From positions 1 through 32,916 of the forward strand of contig LJCW01000363.1 of the NCBI GenBank assembly GCA_001298555.1: 32,916 nt of DNA, given 5' to 3'. The notes under the pieces were generated by a model. That model saw nothing but the letters and a program-made list of their open reading frames with translations, made no database searches and was not told the DNA's origin. This document shows positions 7,131 through 15,327 of the stretch, in pieces; position 1 is the first letter of the stretch, and the number at the start of each line of letters is the position of its first letter. The position numbers were made by a program, and so were the translations under genes. The DNA comes from Actinobacteria bacterium OV450 (GTDB lineage Bacteria > Actinomycetota > Actinomycetes > Streptomycetales > Streptomycetaceae).

Positions 7131-8261
7131 ATGGACCTCGCACCCGACGCCCCCGAGCCGTTCACGCACGCCGACTACGCCGCCCGGATGGCCGCCGCCG
7201 CACAGAGCGCCGCCGACGCCGGACTGGCGGGCCTGCTCATCGCCCCCGGGCCCGACCTCGCCCACCTCACCGGGTACCGGCCGGCGGACACCGAGCGGCT
7301 GACCCTGCTCGTGCTCGCCCCCGGGCAGGACCCCGTCCTCGTCGTCCCCGCCCTGGAAGCCCCCGACGCGGCCGAGGCCCCCGGGGCGCCCGCGCTGACC
7401 CTGCGCGACTGGGCCGACGGGGGGAACCCGTACGCAGTCGCCGCGCCGCTCCTCGACACGGCCGGCCGGTTCGGGGTCAGCGACAACACCTGGGCCCTGC
7501 ATCTGCTCGGCCTCCAGCGGGAGTTGCCGGGTACCTCGTACGCCCCGCTCACCGACGTCCTGCCGATGCTCCGCGCGGTCAAGGACCGGCGGGAGCTGGA
7601 GCGGCTCGCGGCGGCCGGCGCGGCCGCCGACGCGGCGTACGAGCGGATCCTCCAGGTGCCCTTCGCCGGACGCCGGGAGAGCGACATCGCCGCCGACCTG
7701 GCCGCACTGCTGCGCGAACACGGCCACTCCCAGGTGGACTTCACCGTCGTCGGCTCGGGCCCCAACGGGGCCAACCCGCACCACGAGGCCGGCGAACGGA
7801 CCATCGGGCACGGCGACATGGTGGTCCTCGACTTCGGCGGCCTCAAGCACGGCTACGGCTCCGACATCTCGCGCACCGTGCACGTGGGCGAGCCGGGCGC
7901 CGAGGAGCAGCGCGTCCACGACATCGTCCGGGAGGCGCAGCGGGCCGCCTCCGCGGCCGTCCGCCCGGGCATCGCCTGCCAGGACGTGGACCGGGCGGCC
8001 CGCGCGGTGATCACCGAGTTCGGCTACGGCGACCGGTTCATCCACCGCACCGGCCACGGCATCGGCGTGACCACCCACGAGCCCCCGTACATGGTCGAGG
8101 GCGAGGAGCGGCCGCTGGTCCCCGGGATGTGCTTCTCCGTGGAGCCGGGCATCTACCTGCCCGGCCGCTTCGGGGTGCGCATCGAGGACATCGTGACGGT
8201 CACCGAGGACGGCGGCCGCAGCCTCAACAACGCCCCGCGCGAGCTGGCCGTCGTGGAGTGA
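7131..8261 (+). CDS. pepP: M24-family metallopeptidase (Xaa-Pro aminopeptidase/dipeptidase type)
   Basis: A 376-residue cytoplasmic peptidase with the pita-bread fold, expected to cut X-Pro bonds. The N-terminal creatinase-like domain (residues 1-140) contains GLLIAPGPDLAHLTGYRP. The catalytic domain has all five dinuclear-metal ligands: Asp234 (VLDFGGL), Asp245 (GSDISRT), His309 (TGHGIGVTTHE), Glu338 (VEPGIYLPG) and Glu352 (VRIEDIV). The length suits proline dipeptidases and short aminopeptidase P, so the symbol is only a family-level guess. The ATG at 7131 follows GGCGGCAGGATCGCACC. It is probably co-transcribed with the LysR gene. Confidence 0.92.
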   Translation: MDLAPDAPEPFTHADYAARMAAAAQSAADAGLAGLLIAPGPDLAHLTGYRPADTERLTLLVLAPGQDPVLVVPALEAPDAAEAPGAPALTLRDWADGGNPYAVAAPLLDTAGRFGVSDNTWALHLLGLQRELPGTSYAPLTDVLPMLRAVKDRRELERLAAAGAAADAAYERILQVPFAGRRESDIAADLAALLREHGHSQVDFTVVGSGPNGANPHHEAGERTIGHGDMVVLDFGGLKHGYGSDISRTVHVGEPGAEEQRVHDIVREAQRAASAAVRPGIACQDVDRAARAVITEFGYGDRFIHRTGHGIGVTTHEPPYMVEGEERPLVPGMCFSVEPGIYLPGRFGVRIEDIVTVTEDGGRSLNNAPRELAVVE

Positions 8262-8270
8262 GCGCCCGGT

Positions 8271-8297
8271 CCGGACGACGCTGCGCCCGCCGTCCGG
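8271..8297. terminator. Hairpin between convergent genes
   Basis: CCGGACG (8271-8277) pairs with CGTCCGG (8291-8297) across a 13-base loop, just after the peptidase stop and ahead of the convergent treZ end. There is no U-tract, which is common for actinomycete terminators. The evidence is positional only. Confidence 0.4.
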
Positions 8298-8366
8298 CGC
8301 CCGGCCGGCTCCACCGGAGCGGTCCGCCGTCGATCAAGGGTTGCGCGGCGGGCCGAACGCACGCCG

Positions 8367-10121
8367 TCACGGCCCCAGCAGCACCGCCGATTCGGCCGGC
8401 ACGTGGACGCGGCCGTCGGGGCCCGGGTGCTCGACCGGCTCCCAGGCGGCCAGGACCCGCACCCCGTTGCGGCCGAGGGCGATGGTCACCGGCTCGGCGG
8501 ACAGGTTCACGGCCACCCGTACGTCGCCCCGCCGGAACGTCAGCCAGCGGCGCTCCTCGTCGAACGCGACGCGGACCGCCGCCAGGTCCGGATCGCGCAG
8601 GTCCGGGAGCGTGCGCCGGAGCGTGACCAGCGTCCGGTACCAGGCCAGCAGCCGGTCGTGCGGGGCGCGCTCCGGCTCCGCCCAGTCCAGGCAGGAGCGC
8701 TCGCGGGTGGCGGGGTCCTGCGGGTCCGGGATCTCTTCGGCCTTCCAGCCGTGGGCCGCGAACTCCCTGCGCCGGCCGCTGCGCACCGCCTCGGCGAGCT
8801 CGGGGTCCGGGTGGTCGGTGAAGTACTGCCAGGGCGTGCCCGCGGCCCACTCCTCGCCCATGAACAGCATCGGCACGAAGGGCCCGGTCAGCGCCAGCGC
8901 CGCGCCGCACGCGAGCAGCCCGGGGGAGAGCGAGCCGGCGAGCCGGTCACCGAGGGCCCGGTTGCCGATCTGGTCGTGGGTCTGCGTGTAGCCGACGAAG
9001 CGGTGCGCGGGGGTCCGGCGCCGGTCCACCGGGCGGCCGTGGCTGCGGCCCCGGAACGAGGACCAGGTCCCGTCGTGGAAGAACGCCCGCGTCAGCGTCT
9101 TGGCGAGCGCGGCCAGCGGCGCCTCGGCGAAATCGGCGTAATAGGCCTGGGACTCGCCCGTCAGCGCACAGTGCAGCGCATGGTGGAAGTCGTCGTTCCA
9201 CTGGGCGTGCAGACCCAGGCCGCCGGCGCCGCGCGGGGTCGTGGTGCGCGGGTCGCACCGGTCGGACTCGGCGATCAGGAACAGCGGCCGGCCGGTCTCG
9301 GCGGCGAGCGCGTCCACGGCCGCGGACAGCTCCTCCAGGAAGGTCAGCGACCGTTCGTCGGCGAGCGCGTGAACGGCGTCCAGGCGCAGCCCGTCGATCC
9401 GGTAGTCCCGCAGCCAGGCGAGGGCGCTGCCCAGCAGGTACGCGCGCACCTCGTCGGAGCCGGCGGCGTCCAGGTTGACCGCCGCGCCCCAGGGGGTGTG
9501 GTGGGTCTCCGTGAAGTACGGGCCGAAGACCGGCAGGTGGTTGCCCGACGGGCCGAGGTGGTTGTGGACCACGTCCAGCACCACCCCCAGGCCGGCCTCG
9601 TGCGCGGCGTCCACGAAGCGGGCCAGCCCGGCCGGTCCCCCGTACGGCTCGTGCACCGCCCAGGGCGCGATCCCGTCGTACCCCCAGCCGTGCCGGCCGG
9701 GGAACGGGCAGACCGGCATCAGCTCCACGTGCGTGACGCCGAGCGCGGTCAGGTGCCCGAGGCGGGCCGCGGCCGCGTCGAAGGTGCCCTCGGGGGTGAA
9801 GGTGCCGATGTGCAGCTCGTAGAGGACCGCGTCCTGGAGCCGGACCCCGGGCGCCGCCGCCCGCGGGGCGATCGGCTCGAAATCCACCACCGCCGAGAGG
9901 CCTTCGGCCCCGTCCGGCAGCCGCCGCCCGCGCGGGTCGGGCCGGACCGCCTCCGGTCCGGGCGCCACGCCCAGCAGGAACCCGTACCGGTCACCGTCGG
10001 CCGCCGGGGCCTCCACGACCCACCAGCCGGGCCGGCCCGGATCGCCTCCCATCTCGTACGTCTCGTCCCGCAGCCGCAGCGCGACCCGGTCTGTCAGCGG
10101 TGCCCACACCTCGAACTGCAC
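8367..10121 (-). CDS. treZ: Malto-oligosyltrehalose trehalohydrolase (TreZ)
   Basis: A 584-residue GH13 enzyme that cuts trehalose from the end of maltooligosyl-trehalose made by TreY. It opens with a CBM48/E-set domain (MQFEVWAPLTDRVALRL). The barrel shows YELHIGTFTPEGTFDAA and the TreZ-type GWGYDG. The nucleophile is Asp248 in GLRLDAVHAL, the acid/base is Glu285 in FLIAESDR, and the transition-state region is QTHDQIGNRALGDRL. A beta-rich tail with WEPVEHPGPDGRVHVPAESAVLL ends the protein. The length is normal for TreZ. The ATG at 10121 is the natural start because the CBM48 motif begins there. Its partners treY and glgX lie 5 and 9 kb away on the same strand. It diverges from the FHA gene and converges on the peptidase. 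Confidence 0.94.
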   Translation of the reverse strand: MQFEVWAPLTDRVALRLRDETYEMGGDPGRPGWWVVEAPAADGDRYGFLLGVAPGPEAVRPDPRGRRLPDGAEGLSAVVDFEPIAPRAAAPGVRLQDAVLYELHIGTFTPEGTFDAAAARLGHLTALGVTHVELMPVCPFPGRHGWGYDGIAPWAVHEPYGGPAGLARFVDAAHEAGLGVVLDVVHNHLGPSGNHLPVFGPYFTETHHTPWGAAVNLDAAGSDEVRAYLLGSALAWLRDYRIDGLRLDAVHALADERSLTFLEELSAAVDALAAETGRPLFLIAESDRCDPRTTTPRGAGGLGLHAQWNDDFHHALHCALTGESQAYYADFAEAPLAALAKTLTRAFFHDGTWSSFRGRSHGRPVDRRRTPAHRFVGYTQTHDQIGNRALGDRLAGSLSPGLLACGAALALTGPFVPMLFMGEEWAAGTPWQYFTDHPDPELAEAVRSGRRREFAAHGWKAEEIPDPQDPATRERSCLDWAEPERAPHDRLLAWYRTLVTLRRTLPDLRDPDLAAVRVAFDEERRWLTFRRGDVRVAVNLSAEPVTIALGRNGVRVLAAWEPVEHPGPDGRVHVPAESAVLLGP

Positions 10122-10196
10122 GGACGGTTCCCCTCGTCTCCGCGGTACCCGGATCGTGTGCCGGACCCATCATCGCGTGGACGGCCGGAGGAGTTC

Positions 10197-10232
10197 TGGA
10201 CACTCCGGCCCTGACGGGCCGACAATCACCCT
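10197..10232 (+). promoter_or_regulatory. Likely leaderless promoter of the FHA gene
   Basis: TGGACA at 10197-10202 (-35, five of six consensus bases), 18 bases, then GACAAT at 10221-10226 (-10). The predicted start, six or seven bases on, falls at the GTG at 10233. No Shine-Dalgarno sequence lies before that GTG. An inverted repeat with 8-bp arms (10183-10190 and 10203-10210) flanks the -35 box. Confidence 0.5.
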
Positions 10233-10793
10233 GTGACGTCGAGTTTCGAGTTCCCCGCCTTCCCCGTTCCGCGCCTGTCCGACGCCGAGCGCGACCGGGC
10301 GCTGACCCAGCTCCGCGAGGGTGCGGCCCTCGGGAAGCTGTCCCACGACACGTTCCTGCGCCGGATGGAACTCGCCCTCGTCGCCCGCCGCTCCGAGGAC
10401 CTCGCGGTCCTGACCGCCGACCTGGAGGGCCGTGGCGGCGAAGGCCCGTGGACCCGTCGCGTCTTCGCGTGGGTGGGCCGGGCCTCCGCCGTGCCCGCCG
10501 GGCTCCGGCGGGCCTGGACCGCCGAGCGGCTGCCCAAGCTGCTGCTGCCGCACCCCAGCGCCCGGGCCCTGCGGATCGGCCGCGACCCGGGGAACGGGCT
10601 GCGCCTCACCGACGAGACGGTCTCCCGGGTGCACGCCGAGCTCGGCATGCGCGACGGCGTGTGGGTGCTCACGGACCTCGGCTCCTCCAACGGCACCACG
10701 GTCAACGGACGCCGGGTGACCGGCTCGGTCGCGGTCCGCGACGGCGACCAGATCGGTTTCGGCCGGATGAACTTCCGGCTCTCCTCCCACTGA
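10233..10793 (+). CDS. DUF1707 and FHA domain protein
   Basis: A 186-residue cytoplasmic protein. Residues 13-67 are a DUF1707 domain (LSDAERDRALTQLREGAALGKLSHDTFLRRMELALVAR), a short actinobacterial N-terminal module. The second half is a forkhead-associated domain with the phosphothreonine-binding residues RIGRDPGNGLRL, SRVHAEL and LGSSNGTTVNGR. It is thus expected to bind Thr-phosphorylated partners of Ser/Thr kinases; none is encoded nearby. The basic stretch between the domains (RRVFAWVGRASAVPAGLRRAWTAERL) is a linker and not a clear membrane segment. The start GTG sits at the predicted transcription start. A strong hairpin at the stop codon isolates it from the next gene. Confidence 0.9.
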   Translation: MTSSFEFPAFPVPRLSDAERDRALTQLREGAALGKLSHDTFLRRMELALVARRSEDLAVLTADLEGRGGEGPWTRRVFAWVGRASAVPAGLRRAWTAERLPKLLLPHPSARALRIGRDPGNGLRLTDETVSRVHAELGMRDGVWVLTDLGSSNGTTVNGRRVTGSVAVRDGDQIGFGRMNFRLSSH

Positions 10794-10836
10794 CTTGTCT
10801 TCAACGTTCGAGGTCGAACGTCAAAGATCAAGTCAG
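10790..10836 (+). terminator. Long hairpin at the end of the FHA gene
   Basis: Outer arms CTGACTTG (10790-10797) and CAAGTCAG (10829-10836) pair. TCTT pairs with AAGA after a one-base bulge, and the inner arms ACGTTCGA (10804-10811) and TCGAACGT (10814-10821) pair around a GG loop. Only two internal mismatched positions interrupt the 47-base structure, which includes the stop codon. It lacks a U-tract. A terminator is the simplest reading; a double-palindrome protein site ahead of the acetyltransferase gene is also possible. Confidence 0.6.
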
Positions 10837-10864
10837 GGCTGCCCTGCGGATCACGGTCGCGCCG

Positions 10865-11404
10865 ATGATGGTGTCCATGGAAGCCGAGAACCCCAGGGAA
10901 CACCCGCCCGTGCCCGCGCGCCGCGCGGGCTCCGTACGCCCCGCGCGGCCCGAGGACCTGCCCCGTCTGGTCGAACTCGTCCACGAGCACGTCGCGTACG
11001 AGAAGGCCGCACCGCGGCCCGCCGGCCTGGCCGACCGGCTCGGGCCGCACCTGTTCGCCCCGGACGCCCGGCTGTGGGTGCTGCTGGCCGAGGCCCCGGA
11101 CGGGACGGTTGCCGGGTACGCCGCCTGCTCGGCCGAGTTCGCGTTCTGGGACGCGCGCCACTACCTCCACATGGACTGCCTCTACCTGGCCGAGGAGGCC
11201 CGTGGCCACGGGCTCGGCGCCGCCCTGATGGAAGGCGTGGCCGGCCTCGCGCGCGAGCTGGGCGTCGACCAGGTCCAGTGGCAGACCCCGGACTGGAACG
11301 AGGGAGCCGTCCGCTTCTACGACCGGCTCGGCGCCACCGGTGCGCACAAGCGCCGCTACACCCTCGCCGTACCGGCCGGACAACCCGGGGAGGCTAGGCA
11401 CTGA
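10865..11404 (+). CDS. GNAT-family N-acetyltransferase
   Basis: About 179 residues with a single GNAT fold. SVRPARPEDLPRLVELVHEHVAYEKA is the N-terminal strand and helices, and VAGYAACSAEFAFWDARHYLHMDCLYLAEEARGHGLGAALM includes the acetyl-CoA pyrophosphate loop (EARGHGLGAAL, the RxxGxG/A motif). VDQVQWQTPDWNEGAVRFYDRLGA is the usual C-terminal NxxAxxFYxxLG. It resembles diamine- and amino-acid-type acetyltransferases (SpeG/Rim-like), but the substrate is unknown. Start choice is uncertain because ATGs at 10865, 10868 and 10877 are in frame and none has a strong ribosome site. Its last 11 bases overlap the 3' end of the convergent M14 gene. Confidence 0.88.
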   Translation: MMVSMEAENPREHPPVPARRAGSVRPARPEDLPRLVELVHEHVAYEKAAPRPAGLADRLGPHLFAPDARLWVLLAEAPDGTVAGYAACSAEFAFWDARHYLHMDCLYLAEEARGHGLGAALMEGVAGLARELGVDQVQWQTPDWNEGAVRFYDRLGATGAHKRRYTLAVPAGQPGEARH

Positions 11405-12770
11405 CCGCCCCGGCGGTCCCGGCCGTTCCCGCCGCCACGAGCCGCTCGTAGGCCGCCAGGACCGTACGGGACTGGTGCTCGACCTGGGCGGTCACCGGGA
11501 TCCGCCGGGCCTGGAACCGGGCGGCGAACTCCTCGCACCAGCCGGTCACCAGCCGGTCCAGCCCGGGGGCGGCCGGGTGGCCCTGGGAGCGGAGCACCCG
11601 CAGCAGCATCGCGGCGGCGCGCAGCGACAGGCGCCGCCCGAAGGCGTCGATGCTGGCGATGGCGGCCGCCGTGGCCTCGGCGGGTGCCCCGGCGCCGGTC
11701 CACTCGACCGCGATCCGGGGGATCAGGGCGAGCGTCCAGTCGACGGCGCGCAGCAGGGCGGCCGCTTCGGGGTCCGCCGCTTCGGGGTCCGCCCCACCCG
11801 CACCCGAGTCCCGCCCCGTACCCGCCCGTACATCACCCGGTCCGGTGTCCGGCCGGCCCGGCACCTCGCCCACCCGGTCCCGTACGCGGGCCACGAGCGC
11901 GGCGTCCGCCGTGAGCCGCCCGGCCAGCAGGCGCAGCGCGCCGCGCGGGTCCGGATGCGGAGCGGGGTCGTCCACCAGGTCCGAGGTCCACATGGGGACT
12001 TCGACGATGGCCGTGGTGCCGGCGTAGCGGTGGGCGTGGTACCAGGTGCTGAGCCGGATGTCCTCGGGGTGGAACGCCCCGGCGGCATCCGCCCCGCGCC
12101 GCGGCATCACGAAGATCCCGGGCCCCGGGGAGGGCCAGCCGGCCGCGTCCGAGGCTCCGGTCTCGACCGGGATGCGCAGATCGGCGGCCGATGCGGCGAA
12201 GGGTTCGGCGAGTCCCGGTATGTCGCGGGTGAGCTGCACCCAGGTCCCACCGAGGTCGGTGCCGTGCAGGGAGACCTGGAGGACGGGCCGCAGTTCGTCG
12301 ATGAGGGCGGTCAGGGCCAGCGTCTCGGGCGGCAACCGGTCCGGAGGCAGTAAAGACGGCGCCCATTCGGGCTGTTCGGGGCCCGGCGGCCGGAAGAAGT
12401 TGCGGTGGTAGTCGAGCAGGGAGGCGGGGCGGGGCGTGCGGTGCAGGGCCGCCCCGTCCGGGTCGGCGCACAGCAGGAAGTGCCAGCCGCGGCCGGCCGG
12501 GATCGCCGGGTCGTGCAGGACGCGCCGGGCGAGGTCGAGCGCGGTGGCACCGCCGACGGGCTCGTTGGCGTGGGCCCCTGCCACCACCAGCACGCCCGCG
12601 CCGAGCGGGCGTCCGCCCGGCTCGACGGAGAGCAGCCACAGGGGCCGGCCGCCGCGGGAGGTGCCGGTCCGGCGGAGCCGGGCGTGGCCGGGGTGCTCTT
12701 CCGCCAGCGTGCGGGCGGCCAGCGCCAGTTCGGACGGAGTGGGGTAGCGCATGTCACGGAGGAGGTTCAC
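11394..12770 (-). CDS. M14-family zinc carboxypeptidase-like protein
   Basis: A 458-residue cytoplasmic protein whose first 270 residues form an M14 peptidase domain. Zinc ligands are seen in GAHANEPVGG (the HxxE pair) and SLHGTDLGG (the second His). The catalytic Glu is in TTAIVEVPMW, and the substrate-binding DYHRNFFRP is present. The C-terminal 170 residues are helical (AAALLRAVDWTLALIPRIAVEW) and unlike classical carboxypeptidases. No signal peptide is present, so it may act on cytoplasmic peptides or conjugates. The loop between the parts has a perfect 15-bp tandem duplication encoding ADPEA twice. The start may be 12770 or the ATG at 12752 (MRYPTPSEL). It converges on the acetyltransferase gene with an 11-bp overlap. 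The 108 bp to the lpd stop hold no clear signal. Confidence 0.85.
   Translation of the reverse strand: MNLLRDMRYPTPSELALAARTLAEEHPGHARLRRTGTSRGGRPLWLLSVEPGGRPLGAGVLVVAGAHANEPVGGATALDLARRVLHDPAIPAGRGWHFLLCADPDGAALHRTPRPASLLDYHRNFFRPPGPEQPEWAPSLLPPDRLPPETLALTALIDELRPVLQVSLHGTDLGGTWVQLTRDIPGLAEPFAASAADLRIPVETGASDAAGWPSPGPGIFVMPRRGADAAGAFHPEDIRLSTWYHAHRYAGTTAIVEVPMWTSDLVDDPAPHPDPRGALRLLAGRLTADAALVARVRDRVGEVPGRPDTGPGDVRAGTGRDSGAGGADPEAADPEAAALLRAVDWTLALIPRIAVEWTGAGAPAEATAAAIASIDAFGRRLSLRAAAMLLRVLRSQGHPAAPGLDRLVTGWCEEFAARFQARRIPVTAQVEHQSRTVLAAYERLVAAGTAGTAGAVSA
11761..11790. repeat. 15-bp perfect tandem duplication in the M14 gene
   Basis: GCCGCTTCGGGGTCC occurs twice without a gap at 11761-11775 and 11776-11790, adding one ADPEA unit to an acidic linker. 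It is in frame and probably arose by replication slippage. Confidence 0.85.
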
Positions 12771-12878
12771 GTCTGATGCAATGCCCGCCGCGCACGCCCC
12801 CTACTGCTCCGCGCGCCCCACACTTTCCCGAAAACCCCTGGCCAACGCCTTGCCCCGAGGTCGCCGCCACGGGGCGGG

Positions 12879-14354
12879 CTACTGCTGGTGGAGGCCGCGG
12901 CCGGCGAGGGACAGGAAGGCCTCGCCCACCGCTTCCGACAGGGTCGGATGGGCATGGACGTGGCGGGCCACGTCTCCCGGCTCCGCGTCCCAGCCCACGA
13001 TCAGCTGGCTCTCCGCGATCATCTCCGACACGTGCGGGCCCACCAGGTGGACGCCCAGCACCCGCCCGCCCCGCTCGGCGACCACCTTCACCGTCCCGCC
13101 CTGTCCGTGCACCATCCCCTTCGCCACCGCGGTCAGCGGCATCGTGTTGACGACGACGTCGTACGAGAGCTCCCGGGCCTGCGCCTCCGTGAGCCCGACG
13201 GCGGCCGTCTGCGGAGCGGAGTACGTCACCCTCGGCACGGCCGCGTAGTCCACCGGGGCGCTCGCCGCCCCCGCCAGGGTCTCGGCGACGAGCAGTCCCT
13301 CGGCGAACGAGGCGTGCGCCAGTCCCAGCGAGGGCGGCGGCAGCAGGTCGCCCACCACGTGGACCCCCGGGACCGCGGTCTCCAGCCGGCACCAGTCGGC
13401 CGGCGCCACGAACCCCCGGCCGTCCGTGGCCAGTCCGGCGGCCCCCAGGTCCAGCCCGTCGGTCACCGGGACCCGGCCGACGGCGACCAGCAGCCGCTCC
13501 GCGGTCACCTCCCGGACGTCGCCGCGCGGACCGCACACGGTGGCCCGCACGCCCCCGGCCCCGAGCCGCTCCACGCCCTCCAGCCGGGTTCCCGTCCGCA
13601 CGTCGATCCCGCGCTTCCTCAGCCCGCGCGTCAAATGCCGCGACACGTCCGCGTCCTCCAGGGGCACCAGCCGCTCCGCCGCCTCGACGAGCGTCACCTC
13701 GGCGCCCATCGACCGGTGGAACGAGGCGTACTCCACGCCGATGGCCCCGCCCCCCAGCACCAGCACCGAAGCGGGCAGGCCTGGCGCGAACAGCGCGTCG
13801 TCGCTGGTGACGACGGTGCGCCCGTCGGGCTCCAGACCGGGCAGGACGCGCGGCCGCGAGCCGGTGGCCAGCACGATGCCGCGGGCCGCGGTGAACTCCC
13901 GTCCGTCCTGGGTCCGGACGGACCGCGGCCCCGTCAGCCGGGCGCCGCTGCGCACCACCCGGACCCCGGCGTGCCGCAGGTGGCCCTCCACGCCCTGGTG
14001 GTTGCGGGAGACGATGTCGTCCCGGGTGGCGGTCAGGGCCGGCCAGTCCACGCGGTCCACGACGGCCCTGACCCCCCACCGCTCGCGCGCCTCGGCGATG
14101 CCGTCGACGAGTTCGGCCGCGTGCAGCATGGCCTTGCTGGGGATGCACCCGCGGTGCAGGCAGGTCCCGCCGACCTTGTCGCGCTCGACGAGGACGACGT
14201 CGAGCCCGAGGGTCGCGGCGCGCAGCGCGGTGCTGTACCCGCCCGTGCCGCCGCCGACCACGATGACGTCCGCCGTGTTGCCGGTGTTCCCGGTGCCGTC
14301 GGCGTCGGCGTCGGCGTTGGTGCCGTCGGTGTGCGCAGTGCTGTCGGTGTCCAT
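12879..14354 (-). CDS. lpdA: Dihydrolipoyl dehydrogenase (E3-type flavoprotein)
   Basis: A 491-residue FAD/NAD disulfide oxidoreductase that reoxidises dihydrolipoamide of 2-oxo-acid dehydrogenases or the glycine cleavage system. DVIVVGGGTGGYSTALRAA (about 29-47) is the FAD Rossmann motif. The redox disulfide is Cys65-Cys70 in GGTCLHRGCIPSK. A second GGGAIGVEYASF binds NAD. The C-terminal HPTLSE (His469, Glu474) gives the catalytic His-Glu pair from the partner subunit. An unusual 28-residue Asp/Ala/Thr/Gly N-terminal tail precedes the fold, partly coded by three GTCGGC repeats (14298-14315). The start at 14354 is the first Met next to the LysR intergenic region; an in-frame start at 14384 is possible. 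No E1/E2 genes are adjacent. A LysR gene diverges 85 bp away and may control it. Confidence 0.93.
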   Translation of the reverse strand: MDTDSTAHTDGTNADADADGTGNTGNTADVIVVGGGTGGYSTALRAATLGLDVVLVERDKVGGTCLHRGCIPSKAMLHAAELVDGIAEARERWGVRAVVDRVDWPALTATRDDIVSRNHQGVEGHLRHAGVRVVRSGARLTGPRSVRTQDGREFTAARGIVLATGSRPRVLPGLEPDGRTVVTSDDALFAPGLPASVLVLGGGAIGVEYASFHRSMGAEVTLVEAAERLVPLEDADVSRHLTRGLRKRGIDVRTGTRLEGVERLGAGGVRATVCGPRGDVREVTAERLLVAVGRVPVTDGLDLGAAGLATDGRGFVAPADWCRLETAVPGVHVVGDLLPPPSLGLAHASFAEGLLVAETLAGAASAPVDYAAVPRVTYSAPQTAAVGLTEAQARELSYDVVVNTMPLTAVAKGMVHGQGGTVKVVAERGGRVLGVHLVGPHVSEMIAESQLIVGWDAEPGDVARHVHAHPTLSEAVGEAFLSLAGRGLHQQ

Positions 14355-14425
14355 GGGGACAAGCGTGCGGGCGGCCCCTCCCATGAGTCCAAGGCAATGA
14401 TCTTCTCGAATCCATGCACGCTCTT

Positions 14426-14439
14426 TATGCTCCCTGGTC
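14426..14439 (+). promoter_or_regulatory. Possible near-leaderless -10 box of the second LysR gene
   Basis: TATGCT at 14426-14431 fits a -10 hexamer and would start transcription within a few bases of the ATG at 14440. No purine-rich ribosome site precedes the ATG. A -35 box is not evident, and regulators of this kind may compensate for its absence. The 85-bp space is shared with the divergent lpdA. Confidence 0.35.
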
Positions 14440-15327
14440 ATGAGCCTGCGCCAGATGGAGTACTTCCTCACCGTCGTGGAGGAGTCGTCCTTCACCCGCG
14501 CCGCGGACGCCCTGCACGTCACCCAGCCCGCCCTCTCCCACCAGGTCAAGGCCCTGGAACGGTCCGTCGGCGGCGAGCTGCTGGAGCGCATGCCGCGCGG
14601 CGTCCGGCTGACCCCCATGGGCCGCGCCTTCCTGCCGCACGCCCAGCTCGCCGTCCGCAGCGCCCAGCAGGCCGAACGCGCCGCACGCGCCGCCGCCGGG
14701 GCCGCGGGCGGTGAACTGCACCTCGCCACCGTCCATGCCGTCGCCGTCGGCCTGCTCCCGGGCATCGTCGCCCGCTGGCGGTCCCTCCACCCCGGCGTCC
14801 GGCTGGTGCTGCGCGAGTACGGGTCCACCGAAGACCTGGAGGAACGGCTCGAACGGGGGGTCGCCGACCTCGCGGTGGGCCCGGAGCCCAAGGAGTGGAC
14901 CGGCCCGGTGCTGCCGGTGGGCCGCGAGGAGCTGGTGCTCGTGGTCCCCTTCGACGACCCGCTGGCCGGCCGGGGGTCCGTCCGGCTGGCCGAGCTCGCC
15001 GACCGCGACTGGATCCGCTGTGCGATGGAACCCTCGGTCCAGGGCCGGCCGTTCCTCGACTGGGCGTGCGGCACCGCCGGCTTCACCCCGCGCACCGTCC
15101 TGCGCACCGAGCACACCTCGACGGCCGTGCGCATGGCCGCCGCCGGCGTCGGCATCGTCGTGGCCCCGGCCCACACGGTCCGGGGCCCCCTCGGCGAGGA
15201 CTGCGCGCTGCTCTCCCTCGACCCGCCGTGGCACCGGCCCCTCGCCGTGTTCTCGCGGGTCCCGCTGACCGGTGCCGCAGCCGCCTTCGCCGGGCTACTC
15301 GCGGGCCCCGCCGCCGTCGCGCAGTAG
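14440..15327 (+). CDS. LysR-family transcriptional regulator
   Basis: A 295-residue regulator of normal LysR length. The HTH is MEYFLTVVEESSFTRAADALHVTQPALSHQVKALERSVGGELL at residues 6-48, with RGVRLTPMGRAFLPHA as the wing and linker. The effector domain starts GGELHLATVHAVAVGLLPGIVARW and includes the strand LADLAVGPEPKEWTGPVLPVGREELVLVVP. It belongs to the CynR/GltC-like group. Divergence from lpdA over 85 bp suggests that lpdA is its target. Its last 33 bases overlap the convergent end of treY. Confidence 0.93.
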   Translation: MSLRQMEYFLTVVEESSFTRAADALHVTQPALSHQVKALERSVGGELLERMPRGVRLTPMGRAFLPHAQLAVRSAQQAERAARAAAGAAGGELHLATVHAVAVGLLPGIVARWRSLHPGVRLVLREYGSTEDLEERLERGVADLAVGPEPKEWTGPVLPVGREELVLVVPFDDPLAGRGSVRLAELADRDWIRCAMEPSVQGRPFLDWACGTAGFTPRTVLRTEHTSTAVRMAAAGVGIVVAPAHTVRGPLGEDCALLSLDPPWHRPLAVFSRVPLTGAAAAFAGLLAGPAAVAQ

